DNA from: JANQSP01 sp965226095
GTDB lineage: Bacteria > Bdellovibrionota > Bdellovibrionia > Bdellovibrionales > UBA1609
Direction of reading: 5' to 3'
Length of the DNA stretch: 64,000 nt
NCBI GenBank assembly: GCA_965226095.1
Contig: OZ245336.1
Coordinates: forward strand, 992,001-1,056,000
Under the pieces are notes generated by a model. It was given only the letters and a program-made list of their open reading frames with translations. It did not search any database and was not told the origin of the DNA. Below, piece by piece: positions 45,575-53,574 of this stretch; the stretch's first letter is position 1, and each line of letters begins with the position of its first letter. The translations under genes were made by a program, and so were the position numbers.

Positions 45575-46459
45575 ATGAATACCATGATCGACAAATTATC
45601 ACACCACTCTGGTGGAGCCAAGTCTCCTAGATATTATTGGAGAAAGTGGAGTAGTAGATGGGTCGTGGGGCTTTTGATATTCATGAGTGTACTGGCGGCT
45701 ATTCCCTTTTTTTTCATTGTCTATTATGTGATCCAGCAAGGTTTTATGGCTATTAACTGGGACTTTTTTACCGGCTTACCTAAGCCACCCGGTGAAAGCG
45801 GAGGAGGAATGGCCAACGCCATTGTAGGTAGTGCGATTGTTGTAGGTTTGGCTTCTGTGGTGGGAATGCCCTGGGGTTTGAGTTTAGGAATTTATTTAAG
45901 TGAGTATAGGGATACAAGAACGGCCAGTTTATTAAGATTTGTCATTGATGTGTTGTTGAGTGCTCCTTCTATTGTTGTGGGTATTTTTATTTATGTTATT
46001 TTGGTGACTCGCTTTGGTTTTTCCTCTTATGCCGGTTCAGCGGCCTTACTATTGATTATGCTACCTGTGACAGCTAGAGGTACAGAGGAGATTTTAAAAC
46101 TCACTCCTGTTTCCATAAGGGAAGCTGGTTTGGCTTTGGGGATTTCCAGATGGAAAACAATTTTATTTATTTTAGTGCCAAGTGTTTTCAGTATGCTGTT
46201 GACAGTGCTGATGTTGGCCGTGGCTCGTATTGCTGGAGAAACAGCTCCATTGCTTTTCACCTCACTGGGTAATCAAGTTCATATCTCCAATCTGACAGAG
46301 CCAGTAGCCACTTTACCTGTGCAGATTTATGAATATTCCAAGAGCGGATTTGAGCAACTGGAAGGACAGGCCTGGGCCGGTGCAATGGTGTTGGTGGGTT
46401 TTGTTTTTTTGGTCAATCTTCTCACCCGTATTACTTTCTTTTTTTATAAAAGGAAATAA
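45575..46459 (+). CDS. pstA: Phosphate ABC transporter permease PstA
   Basis: Second permease subunit, pairing with PstC. GAGGAG sits six bases before the ATG. Motifs: FFTGLPKPPGESGGGMANAI, then VVGMPWGLSLGIYLSEY, DVLLSAPSIVVGIFIY, the ABC-contact loop SIREAGLALGISRWKTI and ARIAGETAPLLFTSLGN. 294 residues, normal. It precedes pstB by 46 bases. Confidence 0.95.
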   Translation: MNTMIDKLSHHSGGAKSPRYYWRKWSSRWVVGLLIFMSVLAAIPFFFIVYYVIQQGFMAINWDFFTGLPKPPGESGGGMANAIVGSAIVVGLASVVGMPWGLSLGIYLSEYRDTRTASLLRFVIDVLLSAPSIVVGIFIYVILVTRFGFSSYAGSAALLLIMLPVTARGTEEILKLTPVSIREAGLALGISRWKTILFILVPSVFSMLLTVLMLAVARIAGETAPLLFTSLGNQVHISNLTEPVATLPVQIYEYSKSGFEQLEGQAWAGAMVLVGFVFLVNLLTRITFFFYKRK

Positions 46460-46505
46460 AAAGTTTTGTCTGGACATTTCAAAAATTTAAAGTTTATAAG
46501 GAAAC

Positions 46506-47273
46506 ATGTCTCTTAACGAAAATGTATTGTTACAAATAAAAAATTTGGAAGCTGGTTTTTCCGGCACTCAGGTTTTAAAAAATATTAGTATGAAGGTGGT
46601 GCCCAATAAGGTGTTGGCAGTGATTGGACCTTCTGGTTGTGGGAAGTCCACTTTTTTAAGGTGCCTTAATCGAATGCATGAAGAGGTTAAGGGAGCTTAT
46701 GTTAGTGGAGAGATTTATCTCAATAAAAAAAATATTTATGATACAAATATGGATCCGGTTTTAGTTCGTCGGCAAATTGGCATGGTCTTTCAAAAGGCCA
46801 ATCCTTTTCCAGGACTAAGTATTTTTGATAATGTGGCAGTGGGCTTAAGACTCATGGGAGTGAAAAAATCAGTATTAGTAGAGAAAGTGGAAAACTCTCT
46901 TAAGGATGCGGCCTTATGGTCGGAGGTGAAAGATATTCTCAAGCGGCCAGGTACCTCTTTATCTGGTGGTCAACAGCAAAGGTTATGCATTGCCAGAGCT
47001 TTGGCCGTCAATCCTGATGTGATTTTAATGGATGAACCGACTTCTGCTTTGGATCCGATATCTACTGCCCGAGTGGAGGCTTTGATTCAACAGTTGAAAA
47101 AACAAGTCACTGTGGTGATTGTTACTCATAATATGCAACAGGCGGCGCGTATTTCTAATAAAACCGCTTTTTTACTTATGGGTGAATTGATAGAATATGA
47201 AAAAACCTCTACACTTTTTACAACTCCTTCTCATGAAAAAACAGAAGCTTACATTACAGGAAGGTTTGGATGA
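46506..47273 (+). CDS. pstB: Phosphate ABC transporter ATPase
   Basis: Powers phosphate import. Walker A GPSGCGKSTFLR, Q-loop GMVFQKANPFP, signature LSGGQQQRLCIARAL, Walker B VILMDEPTSALDP and switch His in VIVTHNMQQA are all present. Typical PstB features are the CLNRMHE segment after Walker A and NPFP in the Q-loop. 255 residues. Its stop overlaps the phoU ATG by four bases. Confidence 0.97.
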   Translation: MSLNENVLLQIKNLEAGFSGTQVLKNISMKVVPNKVLAVIGPSGCGKSTFLRCLNRMHEEVKGAYVSGEIYLNKKNIYDTNMDPVLVRRQIGMVFQKANPFPGLSIFDNVAVGLRLMGVKKSVLVEKVENSLKDAALWSEVKDILKRPGTSLSGGQQQRLCIARALAVNPDVILMDEPTSALDPISTARVEALIQQLKKQVTVVIVTHNMQQAARISNKTAFLLMGELIEYEKTSTLFTTPSHEKTEAYITGRFG

Positions 47274-47962
47274 GCAAGTTACAAAGTAAATTGGATGAAC
47301 GACTCAATTATATTAAGAGTCTTATTTTGGATATGGGGGGACTGGTGGAGAAAACCATATCCGATTCCAGTGCCTGCTTATTGAAAGATAAACTAAATAA
47401 TCAGTTTTTGGAAAAACTGCAAAAACGGGAAGAGAAGATTAATACGTTTCACTTAAAGATAGCTCGTTCCTGTTTTAAAAATTTGGCTCGTGAAAGTCCG
47501 GTGGCTCGTGATCTCAGGCTGATACTGGCCATTATCAATGCCAACACGGATTTGGAGAGAATGGGGGATTTGGCTTTTAATATCGCTGTGAAGGGACAGG
47601 TTCTACAAAGAGATCCTCTGCTGGAGGCCTCTTTTAAATTATTTGAAAAAATGTTTTCACAGGTGATTAAGATGACTCATGAGTCTTTATCCGCTTTTGT
47701 AGAAGGAAATGAAAAGTTGGCTCGCGAGATATTACTTCAAGATGATATTGTGGATCATATCAGAGATGATATTCGCTCACATGTAGAAAAGATTTGTTTC
47801 TCTAATGCTCAAGTCATAAAACCTTGTATTGATTTAATTACTATTGCCGGAGATCTGGAACGTATTGCCGATCATGTGACCAATATTGCTGAAGAAGTGA
47901 TCTTTTTGGAAACCGGTGACGATATCAGACACCAGCACGGATCTGATTCAGAAGAAAATTAA
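47270..47962 (+). CDS. phoU: Phosphate signalling regulator PhoU
   Basis: Links transporter activity to the PhoR/PhoB kinase system and keeps phosphate uptake in check. Two three-helix repeats with the metal-binding pattern are visible: ANTDLERMGDLAFNIA and ITIAGDLERIADHVTNIAEE (E-x-x-x-D type). 230 residues. Translationally coupled to pstB. No phoR or phoB gene is in the window. It converges with the DHH gene, 22 bases apart, with no clear terminator between. Confidence 0.95.
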   Translation: MSKLQSKLDERLNYIKSLILDMGGLVEKTISDSSACLLKDKLNNQFLEKLQKREEKINTFHLKIARSCFKNLARESPVARDLRLILAIINANTDLERMGDLAFNIAVKGQVLQRDPLLEASFKLFEKMFSQVIKMTHESLSAFVEGNEKLAREILLQDDIVDHIRDDIRSHVEKICFSNAQVIKPCIDLITIAGDLERIADHVTNIAEEVIFLETGDDIRHQHGSDSEEN

Positions 47963-47984
47963 TTTAGATTTAGAATAAAGTATT

Positions 47985-48986
47985 TTAAATAAGTTCTTGA
48001 ATTTTTTGTAAAATTTCTAATTTAATATCTTTTGTATAATTCTGTAATAAAGCTCCTGAAGAGTGTGCATGTCCGCCACCATTAAAGTTTTCAGCCAAGC
48101 CGGAGACATCTATAAATTTACTTCTAAAACTGAGTTTATATTGATTTTCTGCTAATTGGACAATCAGTGCCGCTACTTTGATAGATGGTATTTTTAAAGT
48201 CATTTCAATAAAATCACAAGCGTCTGTCACATAAAGATCATGGCTTAATAAAATATCTTGATTTATTTTTAATATGGCAATGCTTTCCTTATTAAAATAT
48301 TCCACTTGTTGGATTGTCTGTGCTAGTAAATTCAATTTCTTTTTGCTCATGTTAAACAGATGGTGATAAATAGTTCGATGTTCTTCTATATAGGAAAACA
48401 GTTCTCCGCAAATTTTATAAGAATTGGCTGAATTTTTAATAAATTGAAAGTTTTGAGTATCTGATAAGATACTCACATATAAAGCAATGGCAATACTAGT
48501 ATTCATTTCCAGTTTTAATTCTTTAAGTAAGGAGTAAATGATTTCTCCAGTACTGGCGGCCGTAGCATCCACAAAATATTCGGCATCCGTGCAATAGGAA
48601 GGAGGTGAATTTTTTAATAAACAATGGTGATCAATAAAAATAATTTTTTTACATTTTGTTTTTAACTCTGTATATAGAGGTTCGATCAGACGGCAGTCGT
48701 TAGTATCACAAATGAGAGCTAAATCACAGTTTTCGATTGGTGTTTTTAAATGATCAAAAGATTCAATATCTTTTTTAGGGATAAAAAAATCATATTTTTT
48801 AGAAATTGGATCCACTGTCAGGATTCGTGTTTTCTTTTTGAGTTGGTTAAAGCTATGATAAAGCGCTACAATGGAACCCAAGCCATCGCCATCGCAGGTT
48901 TTATGTGTTGTTAGTAAAATAGATTCAGATTTTTGAATATCTGAGATTAATTGGTTAATTTGTATATTGCTTACAGATTGAGGCAT
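47985..48986 (-). CDS. DHH/DHHA1 phosphoesterase (NrnA-like oligoribonuclease/pAp phosphatase)
   Basis: Probably degrades very short RNA and pAp. N-terminal DHH domain: TTHKTCDGDGLGSIVALYHS (motif I), ALICDTNDCRL (motif II), IFIDHHCLL (motif III, DHH) and VDATAASTGEIIY (motif IV). The C-terminal DHHA1 domain ends NFNGGGHAHSSGA, the substrate-binding GGGH. 333 residues, normal for the NrnA/bifunctional group. Single gene on the minus strand; which of the two activities dominates cannot be told. Confidence 0.92.
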   Translation of the reverse strand: MPQSVSNIQINQLISDIQKSESILLTTHKTCDGDGLGSIVALYHSFNQLKKKTRILTVDPISKKYDFFIPKKDIESFDHLKTPIENCDLALICDTNDCRLIEPLYTELKTKCKKIIFIDHHCLLKNSPPSYCTDAEYFVDATAASTGEIIYSLLKELKLEMNTSIAIALYVSILSDTQNFQFIKNSANSYKICGELFSYIEEHRTIYHHLFNMSKKKLNLLAQTIQQVEYFNKESIAILKINQDILLSHDLYVTDACDFIEMTLKIPSIKVAALIVQLAENQYKLSFRSKFIDVSGLAENFNGGGHAHSSGALLQNYTKDIKLEILQKIQELI

Positions 48987-49063
48987 ATTTTATCCAGTAT
49001 TTCCTATATTATTTAAAAGTAACATTTTTTTAATGTCAGAGCCATAAAAAATTATTTGATTGG

Positions 49064-49258
49064 ATTCCTGTATAATCACTTCTCTCCTGCGAAAGCCGTC
49101 ATCCCTGTATAACTGAAAGCTCTCTAAGAGCTTTCAGTCCCTGCGAAAGCCGTCATCCCTGTATAACTGAAAGCTCTCTAAGAGCTTTCAGTCCCTGCGA
49201 AAGCCGTCATCCCTGTATAACTGAAAGCCGTCATCCCTGCGAAAGCAGGGATCCAGAA
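49064..49258. repeat. 54-bp tandem repeats of palindromic plus nested hairpin units
   Basis: Starting at 49087, a 54-bp unit (CTGCGAAAGCCGTCATCCCT, GTATAACTGAAAGCTCTCTA, AGAGCTTTCAGTCC) is repeated at 49141 and begun a third time at 49195. The third unit recombines into CCGTCATCCCTGCGAAAGCA (GGGATCCAG), ending at 49256. The nested CTGAAAGCTCTCTAAGAGCT inverted repeat is the reverse complement of the form at 17.7 and 38.6 kb. The remainder of the 555-base gap is the duplicated HNH leader. Confidence 0.9.
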
Positions 49259-49296
49259 AACTAAACAATTAATTATCATAAAAATATTTTTATATG

Positions 49297-49544
49297 TTCT
49301 GTGTTTCTAATAAAAAAATCTTGACAGGTTTTTTGATGCTTATATCTCTTCACACTTGCTATTTTTATAGCATCCAAATGTTTTTTTCAGCTTAAGAATA
49401 AAAAAGCCAGTGTATAAGACTATTAGGTGGCTTTAAAGTGAAGCTATAACTGTGTTCAACCTTTATAAAAATCTCCTTTTAAAACCTCATGTTATATTGT
49501 TTTTGTTAAGAAATAATTATCAACATAGGAGGCATGTTTATATG
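49297..49544 (+). repeat. Upstream part of inverted duplication, copy 2
   Basis: Matches 42121-42370 in opposite orientation, including TCTAATAAAAAAATCTTGAC, GGTGGCTTTAAAGTGAAGCT and the AGGAGGCAT ribosome site. Differences are point changes and small indels. Confidence 0.9.
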
Positions 49545-50516
49545 TACAAAAACCAAGAAAAACAAAATAGGCAAACTGTTCGTCATTCCCGTGAAAACGG
49601 GAATCCAGTGGGCTGGATACCTGCATTCGCAGGTATGACAGATAATCAATTACTTTTGCAAACAAAAAATCTAGTACAAAAAGAAAGACAAATTAATATC
49701 CAAGTTCTTCAGCACTTACAGGAAATAGAAAACAGGAAACTCTATTTGGAGAGAGGCTTTCCAAGCCTTTTTGAATATGCTGTTAAAGAACTTGGCTATA
49801 GCGAAAGCTCAGCCTATAGAAGAATCAAAGCCATGAAGCTTTGTAAAGAACTGCCAGAAACAAAACTGAAAATGGCAAAAGGAGAATTGAATCTTTGCAC
49901 TGCCAGCAAGCTTCAAAGTGTGTTTGAAAAGCAGGAAAAACAGATAAAAAATAAGGCAATTCAACAGCAGGCTATGACAACTAAAATGCTGTTGGATAAA
50001 AATAAAAAAGATAAGTTAAATCAAAAGCTTACTAAAAATAACGCACCTATTATTCACAGTGAAGAATTGCTGCGTCATCAAGTACCTATAAGTAAAGACC
50101 AAAAAAGAGATTTGATTGAGCAAGTGCAAGGCAAGTCCAGGAAGGAAACAGAACAATTACTGTCCAATACTTTTCCTGAGGTTTGTAATGAGAAAGAAAA
50201 AGTCAGAAATATAAATAATAACAAAGTGGAAATAAAAATAATTGTGGACAAAGACTGCCAGCAAAAACTGGAAGATTTAAAAAAGCTATTATCCCACAAA
50301 AATCCTAATAGAGAGGTGATCAGAAAAAACACAAAGATCGTAGAGCTAAATAGGAAAAGCCCTCAGGCGGTTTTTCCTATTTAGCCCCTCAAAAAAATTA
50401 TCTTCCAATTTTTACTCCCATAGAAATGACACTGCAGAATTAGGCTTAAACAAATACGATCCTAAAAGAAAAATAAACAAAAATAATAACTGGATTCCTG
50501 CTTTCGCAGGAATGAC
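49542..50516 (+). pseudogene. HNH protein, truncated second copy
   Basis: From the ATG at 49542 (after AGGAGG) the product follows the 40.9 kb HNH protein closely through KKLLSHKNPN, including the N-terminal palindromic element (49582-49639). There about 125 bases of unrelated sequence replace the GELFSLLA part and end the frame at 50384. This insert carries a 17-bp-stem hairpin at 50345-50385 with loop CTCAGGC. Homology resumes as ELGLNKYDPKRKINK (about 50430-50490) and the WIPAFAGMT half-element, then stops. The HNH domain is missing, so a nuclease is not made. A stable truncated protein of 280 residues could still be produced. Confidence 0.88.
50345..50385. repeat. Long hairpin inside the broken HNH copy
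   Basis: Arms GCTAAATAGGAAAAGCC and GGTTTTTCCTATTTAGC (one G-T pair) around loop CTCAGGC. The loop matches CTCAAGC at 33876-33882 and, reversed, ACTTGAG at 23242-23248, although the stems differ. Confidence 0.85.
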
Positions 50517-50563
50517 AGCATTGCAGATAAATTCGTCATTCCCACAAATACAGGAATTATGAT

Positions 50564-51922
50564 TTAAAGTGTTTGCCCCATCAATTTTAATCCTAAAGCG
50601 GCAATGCCAAGGAAGAAAAGGAAACCAAATATATCAGTGATGGTTGTCACTAAAACACCGCTACCTATAGCAGGATCTCTTCGCAAGCGTTTTAAAAAAA
50701 TAGGAATACAGGCTCCGGCTACAACGGCCATTAAAGAATTTAAAAGCATGGCTATAAAGATCACTGTAGATACTAAAATAGAACCTCTCCAAAAATAAGT
50801 GACTAAGGCCGCTCCGAATCCAGTGGTTATTCCTAAAACAGCACCTACTCCCAATTCTTTCATTAAGGCTTTTTTTACAGAGATAAAACGAAAATCTCCA
50901 AGAGCCAGGCCTCGTGTGATCACTGTCAAAGTTTGAATAGCGGTATTGCCTCCAATGCCTGTGACAATATTTTTTAAACTGGCCAGGAGAATTAACCGAG
51001 ACATAGTTTGTTCAAACAAGCTCACCACAGCGCTGACAGCTACGGCCAATAATAAATTTAATCCCATCCATGGAAGTCGATATTTAATACTGGTTCTGAT
51101 AGGAGTAAAAATACGATCGTCCTCTTCTAACCCTGCACTTGCATAGAGATCTGCTGTTGCTTGTTCCTGCATAAGATCAATCACTTCATCTTTAGTGATA
51201 AGACCTATGAGTTCTTGTTGTTCGTTGATAACGGGAACAGCTAAAAAATTATAATGCGCCACTGTTTGAGCAGCTTCCTGCAAGGAGGCGTTGGCTTTAA
51301 TATTAATAGTGGATTTATCGATGAGACTTTCCAGCGTCAAAGATTCTTCTGCAACAGCCAACTGTCTCATTGACACGACACCAACCAATTGATTTTTTCG
51401 ATTAACACAATAGACATAATAAATAGGTTCTTCTTTAGCTCTTTGTTTGAGAAGTTCAATTCCTCTGGAGACAGTAAAGTGTGAAGGAACAGAAAATACA
51501 TAGGCCTGCATCGAGCGACCCACACTGTTTTCCGGATATTTTAAAAATTGTTCAACTTGAATTTTTTTATTGAGAGGAATTTTACTTAATAATTCTGTTT
51601 GAGTTTGTTCATCCATGAGATCTAAAAAGTATACCAATTCTTCCGGAGTACCTTCGTGAAATAGAGCCAGTAATCTTTGATCACTGATGTGTGAGAGTAA
51701 ATCCTTTAAAGCCGGTTCCGGCATTTCTGCCAAGGTCGAAGAGACCCGTCCCAAAATGAGTAAAATGTCTATAAACTCAACACTTTGGTTCTTGTTGAAA
51801 GAGGTCATTAAGCCTGCTAAATCCACTGTTTCAGAGGATTTAACCAGTTGCACAATTTTTTGATTATCGTGGTTATTTAATAAATCTTTAACTCTGGCAA
51901 TTTGTCCAGGGGTGAGTTTCAT
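50564..51922 (-). CDS. mgtE: Magnesium transporter MgtE
   Basis: Mg2+ channel of the inner membrane gated by cytoplasmic Mg2+. Order: MgtE N domain (helical repeats, ALFHEGTPEELVYFLDLMDE), two CBS domains (VGRSMQAYVFSVPSHFTV; LVGVVSMRQLAVAEES; LIGLITKDEVIDLMQEQATAD), the plug helix, then five membrane helices with the pore signature GGNTAIQTLTVITRGLALGD. 452 residues, full length. Single minus-strand gene, divergent from greA. No Mg2+ riboswitch (M-box) was recognised in the 113-base upstream gap. Confidence 0.96.
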   Translation of the reverse strand: MKLTPGQIARVKDLLNNHDNQKIVQLVKSSETVDLAGLMTSFNKNQSVEFIDILLILGRVSSTLAEMPEPALKDLLSHISDQRLLALFHEGTPEELVYFLDLMDEQTQTELLSKIPLNKKIQVEQFLKYPENSVGRSMQAYVFSVPSHFTVSRGIELLKQRAKEEPIYYVYCVNRKNQLVGVVSMRQLAVAEESLTLESLIDKSTINIKANASLQEAAQTVAHYNFLAVPVINEQQELIGLITKDEVIDLMQEQATADLYASAGLEEDDRIFTPIRTSIKYRLPWMGLNLLLAVAVSAVVSLFEQTMSRLILLASLKNIVTGIGGNTAIQTLTVITRGLALGDFRFISVKKALMKELGVGAVLGITTGFGAALVTYFWRGSILVSTVIFIAMLLNSLMAVVAGACIPIFLKRLRRDPAIGSGVLVTTITDIFGFLFFLGIAALGLKLMGQTL

Positions 51923-52035
51923 TTGACTAAAAGTTCCTTAATGAACAAAATAAAAGTAAAGTCAGTCTTTAATTATTTCACAAGTAATATGAAAATTCTT
52001 TGATAAACAATATAACTTTTTAATGGAGTAGGCAA

Positions 52036-52512
52036 ATGTCGGAAAGAAGAAAACCAATGACTGTACATGGAAAGATGTTATTGGAAAAAGAGTTAAAGCA
52101 ATTGATGGAGATCGAGCGACCTCATGTGATCTCAACAATTGAGGTGGCCAGAGCGCATGGTGATTTAAGCGAAAATGCGGATTATCTGGCGGCAAAAGAG
52201 AGACAAGGCCATATTGAAGGGCGTATTGCCAATATTAGCCATACTTTGTCCAATGCTGAGGTGGTGGATCCTTCGACTATAAAATCCGATCGAGTGACTT
52301 TTGGAGCTTATGTGCATTTACAGGATGAATCAGAAAAGAAAGTGACTTATCAGATTGTTGGAGCAGATGAAGCAGATGTGGAAAAAGGAAAAATTTCTAT
52401 CAATTCCCCTTTGGCCCGTAGTATCATTGGTCGAAAAAAAGGTGAAGAGTTTGAATTTCATAATGTAAAAGGAGAAAAGCTTTATTGTATTTTGGATTTT
52501 TATTTTAAATAG
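52036..52512 (+). CDS. greA: Transcription elongation factor GreA
   Basis: Rescues backtracked RNA polymerase by stimulating transcript cleavage. The N-terminal coiled coil carries the tip acidic pair in ARAHGDLSENADYLAAKERQ. The C-terminal globular domain has YQIVGADEAD, GKISINSPLARSIIGRKKGE. 158 residues, standard; this could equally be called GreA/GreB family, but the coil sequence fits GreA. First gene of greA - histidine kinase - alr - purH - GYF-like run. Confidence 0.95.
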   Translation: MSERRKPMTVHGKMLLEKELKQLMEIERPHVISTIEVARAHGDLSENADYLAAKERQGHIEGRIANISHTLSNAEVVDPSTIKSDRVTFGAYVHLQDESEKKVTYQIVGADEADVEKGKISINSPLARSIIGRKKGEEFEFHNVKGEKLYCILDFYFK

Positions 52513-52577
52513 TTTATTTAGGTGAAGTACATAAGGAATTTGAAGAAATAAAAAGAGTAAAGAAAGATAAGGGGATA

Positions 52578-53552
52578 ATGAAAACAGAGAGAAAATGGTG
52601 GTTTAAGCTATTCTGTATTCTTTTTATCTCTCTATCTGTTTGCTCTCTTGGCTTAAATTGGTTCATATCCGTTTTTCAATTTCACCAAAGACAGGAGTAT
52701 CAACTTCAACAATCTCTTTCCTTTTCGAGTTCTGCTTTTTTTTCCTGGGAAACTTTGCCGATATTTTTATCTCACTTAATTGTAAGTTTCAGTGTGGCAG
52801 GCCTTATATCTATAGTGATTTTTTTCTTTATTTTTAGATATTTAAAGATATTTATTAAAGCTAAGTTTCTCTTATTAAAAACCTTTTCCTCTCCTTTAAG
52901 TCCTTCGGATCGGAAAAAAGCTTTAGTGGCTATAGCACATGCTTCAAATCCTTATCTGTTTGCACTTCGAGAGGGGCTTATTTCTATTTTGCAGGAACAA
53001 TCTCAGGAAAACAAAGAATCAGGAAGTTCCATAAAAGAGCCCTTATTTTCTGAACTCATATCCAGACTTTGTCGGCGAAGCGCTCATTTTTATCCTTTTT
53101 TATCTATTCAAGCTCAAATCAATACAGATATTGCTTTACCGGTATTTTCATCAGCTCTTTTTCAGGCTCTTTGGGAGTTAGTAAAAAATGCGGGCGAGGC
53201 TATGGGTTCTAATCCAAGTACCCGGCACATGGCAGAATTTCATATTCGATCCTTTCGTGATGAACAGTGGTTTTGTTGTGAATTAGAGGATAATGGACCG
53301 GGTATGAGTGAACAAGAAATAGCCCAAGCTTGTGAATTATATTTCAGTACAAAAAAATCTTCTGTCGGATTGGGTCTTAGTGTTGTGCAATCGGTATTGT
53401 CGCGTATCGGTGGCATTATGAAGTTATCTTCTTCAAAAAAATTCAGTGGGTTAAAAGTGTCACTATTTATTCCATTGGATTATATGGAGTACATGCAGGG
53501 TTTAAAGCAAATGGATCAAAAAGAATATTCCCCTGAGGCGGCGCAAGTATGA
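52578..53552 (+). CDS. Membrane histidine kinase, short, with atypical H-box
   Basis: Two hydrophobic helices (LFCILFISLSVCSLGLNWF; LPIFLSHLIVSFSVAGLISIVIFFF) flank only about 35 residues, so there is little room for a sensor domain. The dimerisation region reads LVAIAHASNPYLFALREG, where a typical kinase has HE-x-x-NPL; the His is kept but the following Glu is not. The ATPase domain is normal: ELVKNAGEAM (N box), EDNGPGMSEQE (G1), FSTKKSSVGLGLSVVQ (F and G2). 324 residues. No response regulator lies nearby, so the partner is elsewhere. It may sense membrane state or act in a relay. Confidence 0.82.
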   Translation: MKTERKWWFKLFCILFISLSVCSLGLNWFISVFQFHQRQEYQLQQSLSFSSSAFFSWETLPIFLSHLIVSFSVAGLISIVIFFFIFRYLKIFIKAKFLLLKTFSSPLSPSDRKKALVAIAHASNPYLFALREGLISILQEQSQENKESGSSIKEPLFSELISRLCRRSAHFYPFLSIQAQINTDIALPVFSSALFQALWELVKNAGEAMGSNPSTRHMAEFHIRSFRDEQWFCCELEDNGPGMSEQEIAQACELYFSTKKSSVGLGLSVVQSVLSRIGGIMKLSSSKKFSGLKVSLFIPLDYMEYMQGLKQMDQKEYSPEAAQV

Positions 53553-53574
53553 ACCACAGGGAGGTTTTTTCAAA

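Noticed and set aside
51923..52035. Mg2+-sensing leader (M-box) before mgtE
   Set aside because: The gap to greA is 113 bases and shows no large conserved leader structure.
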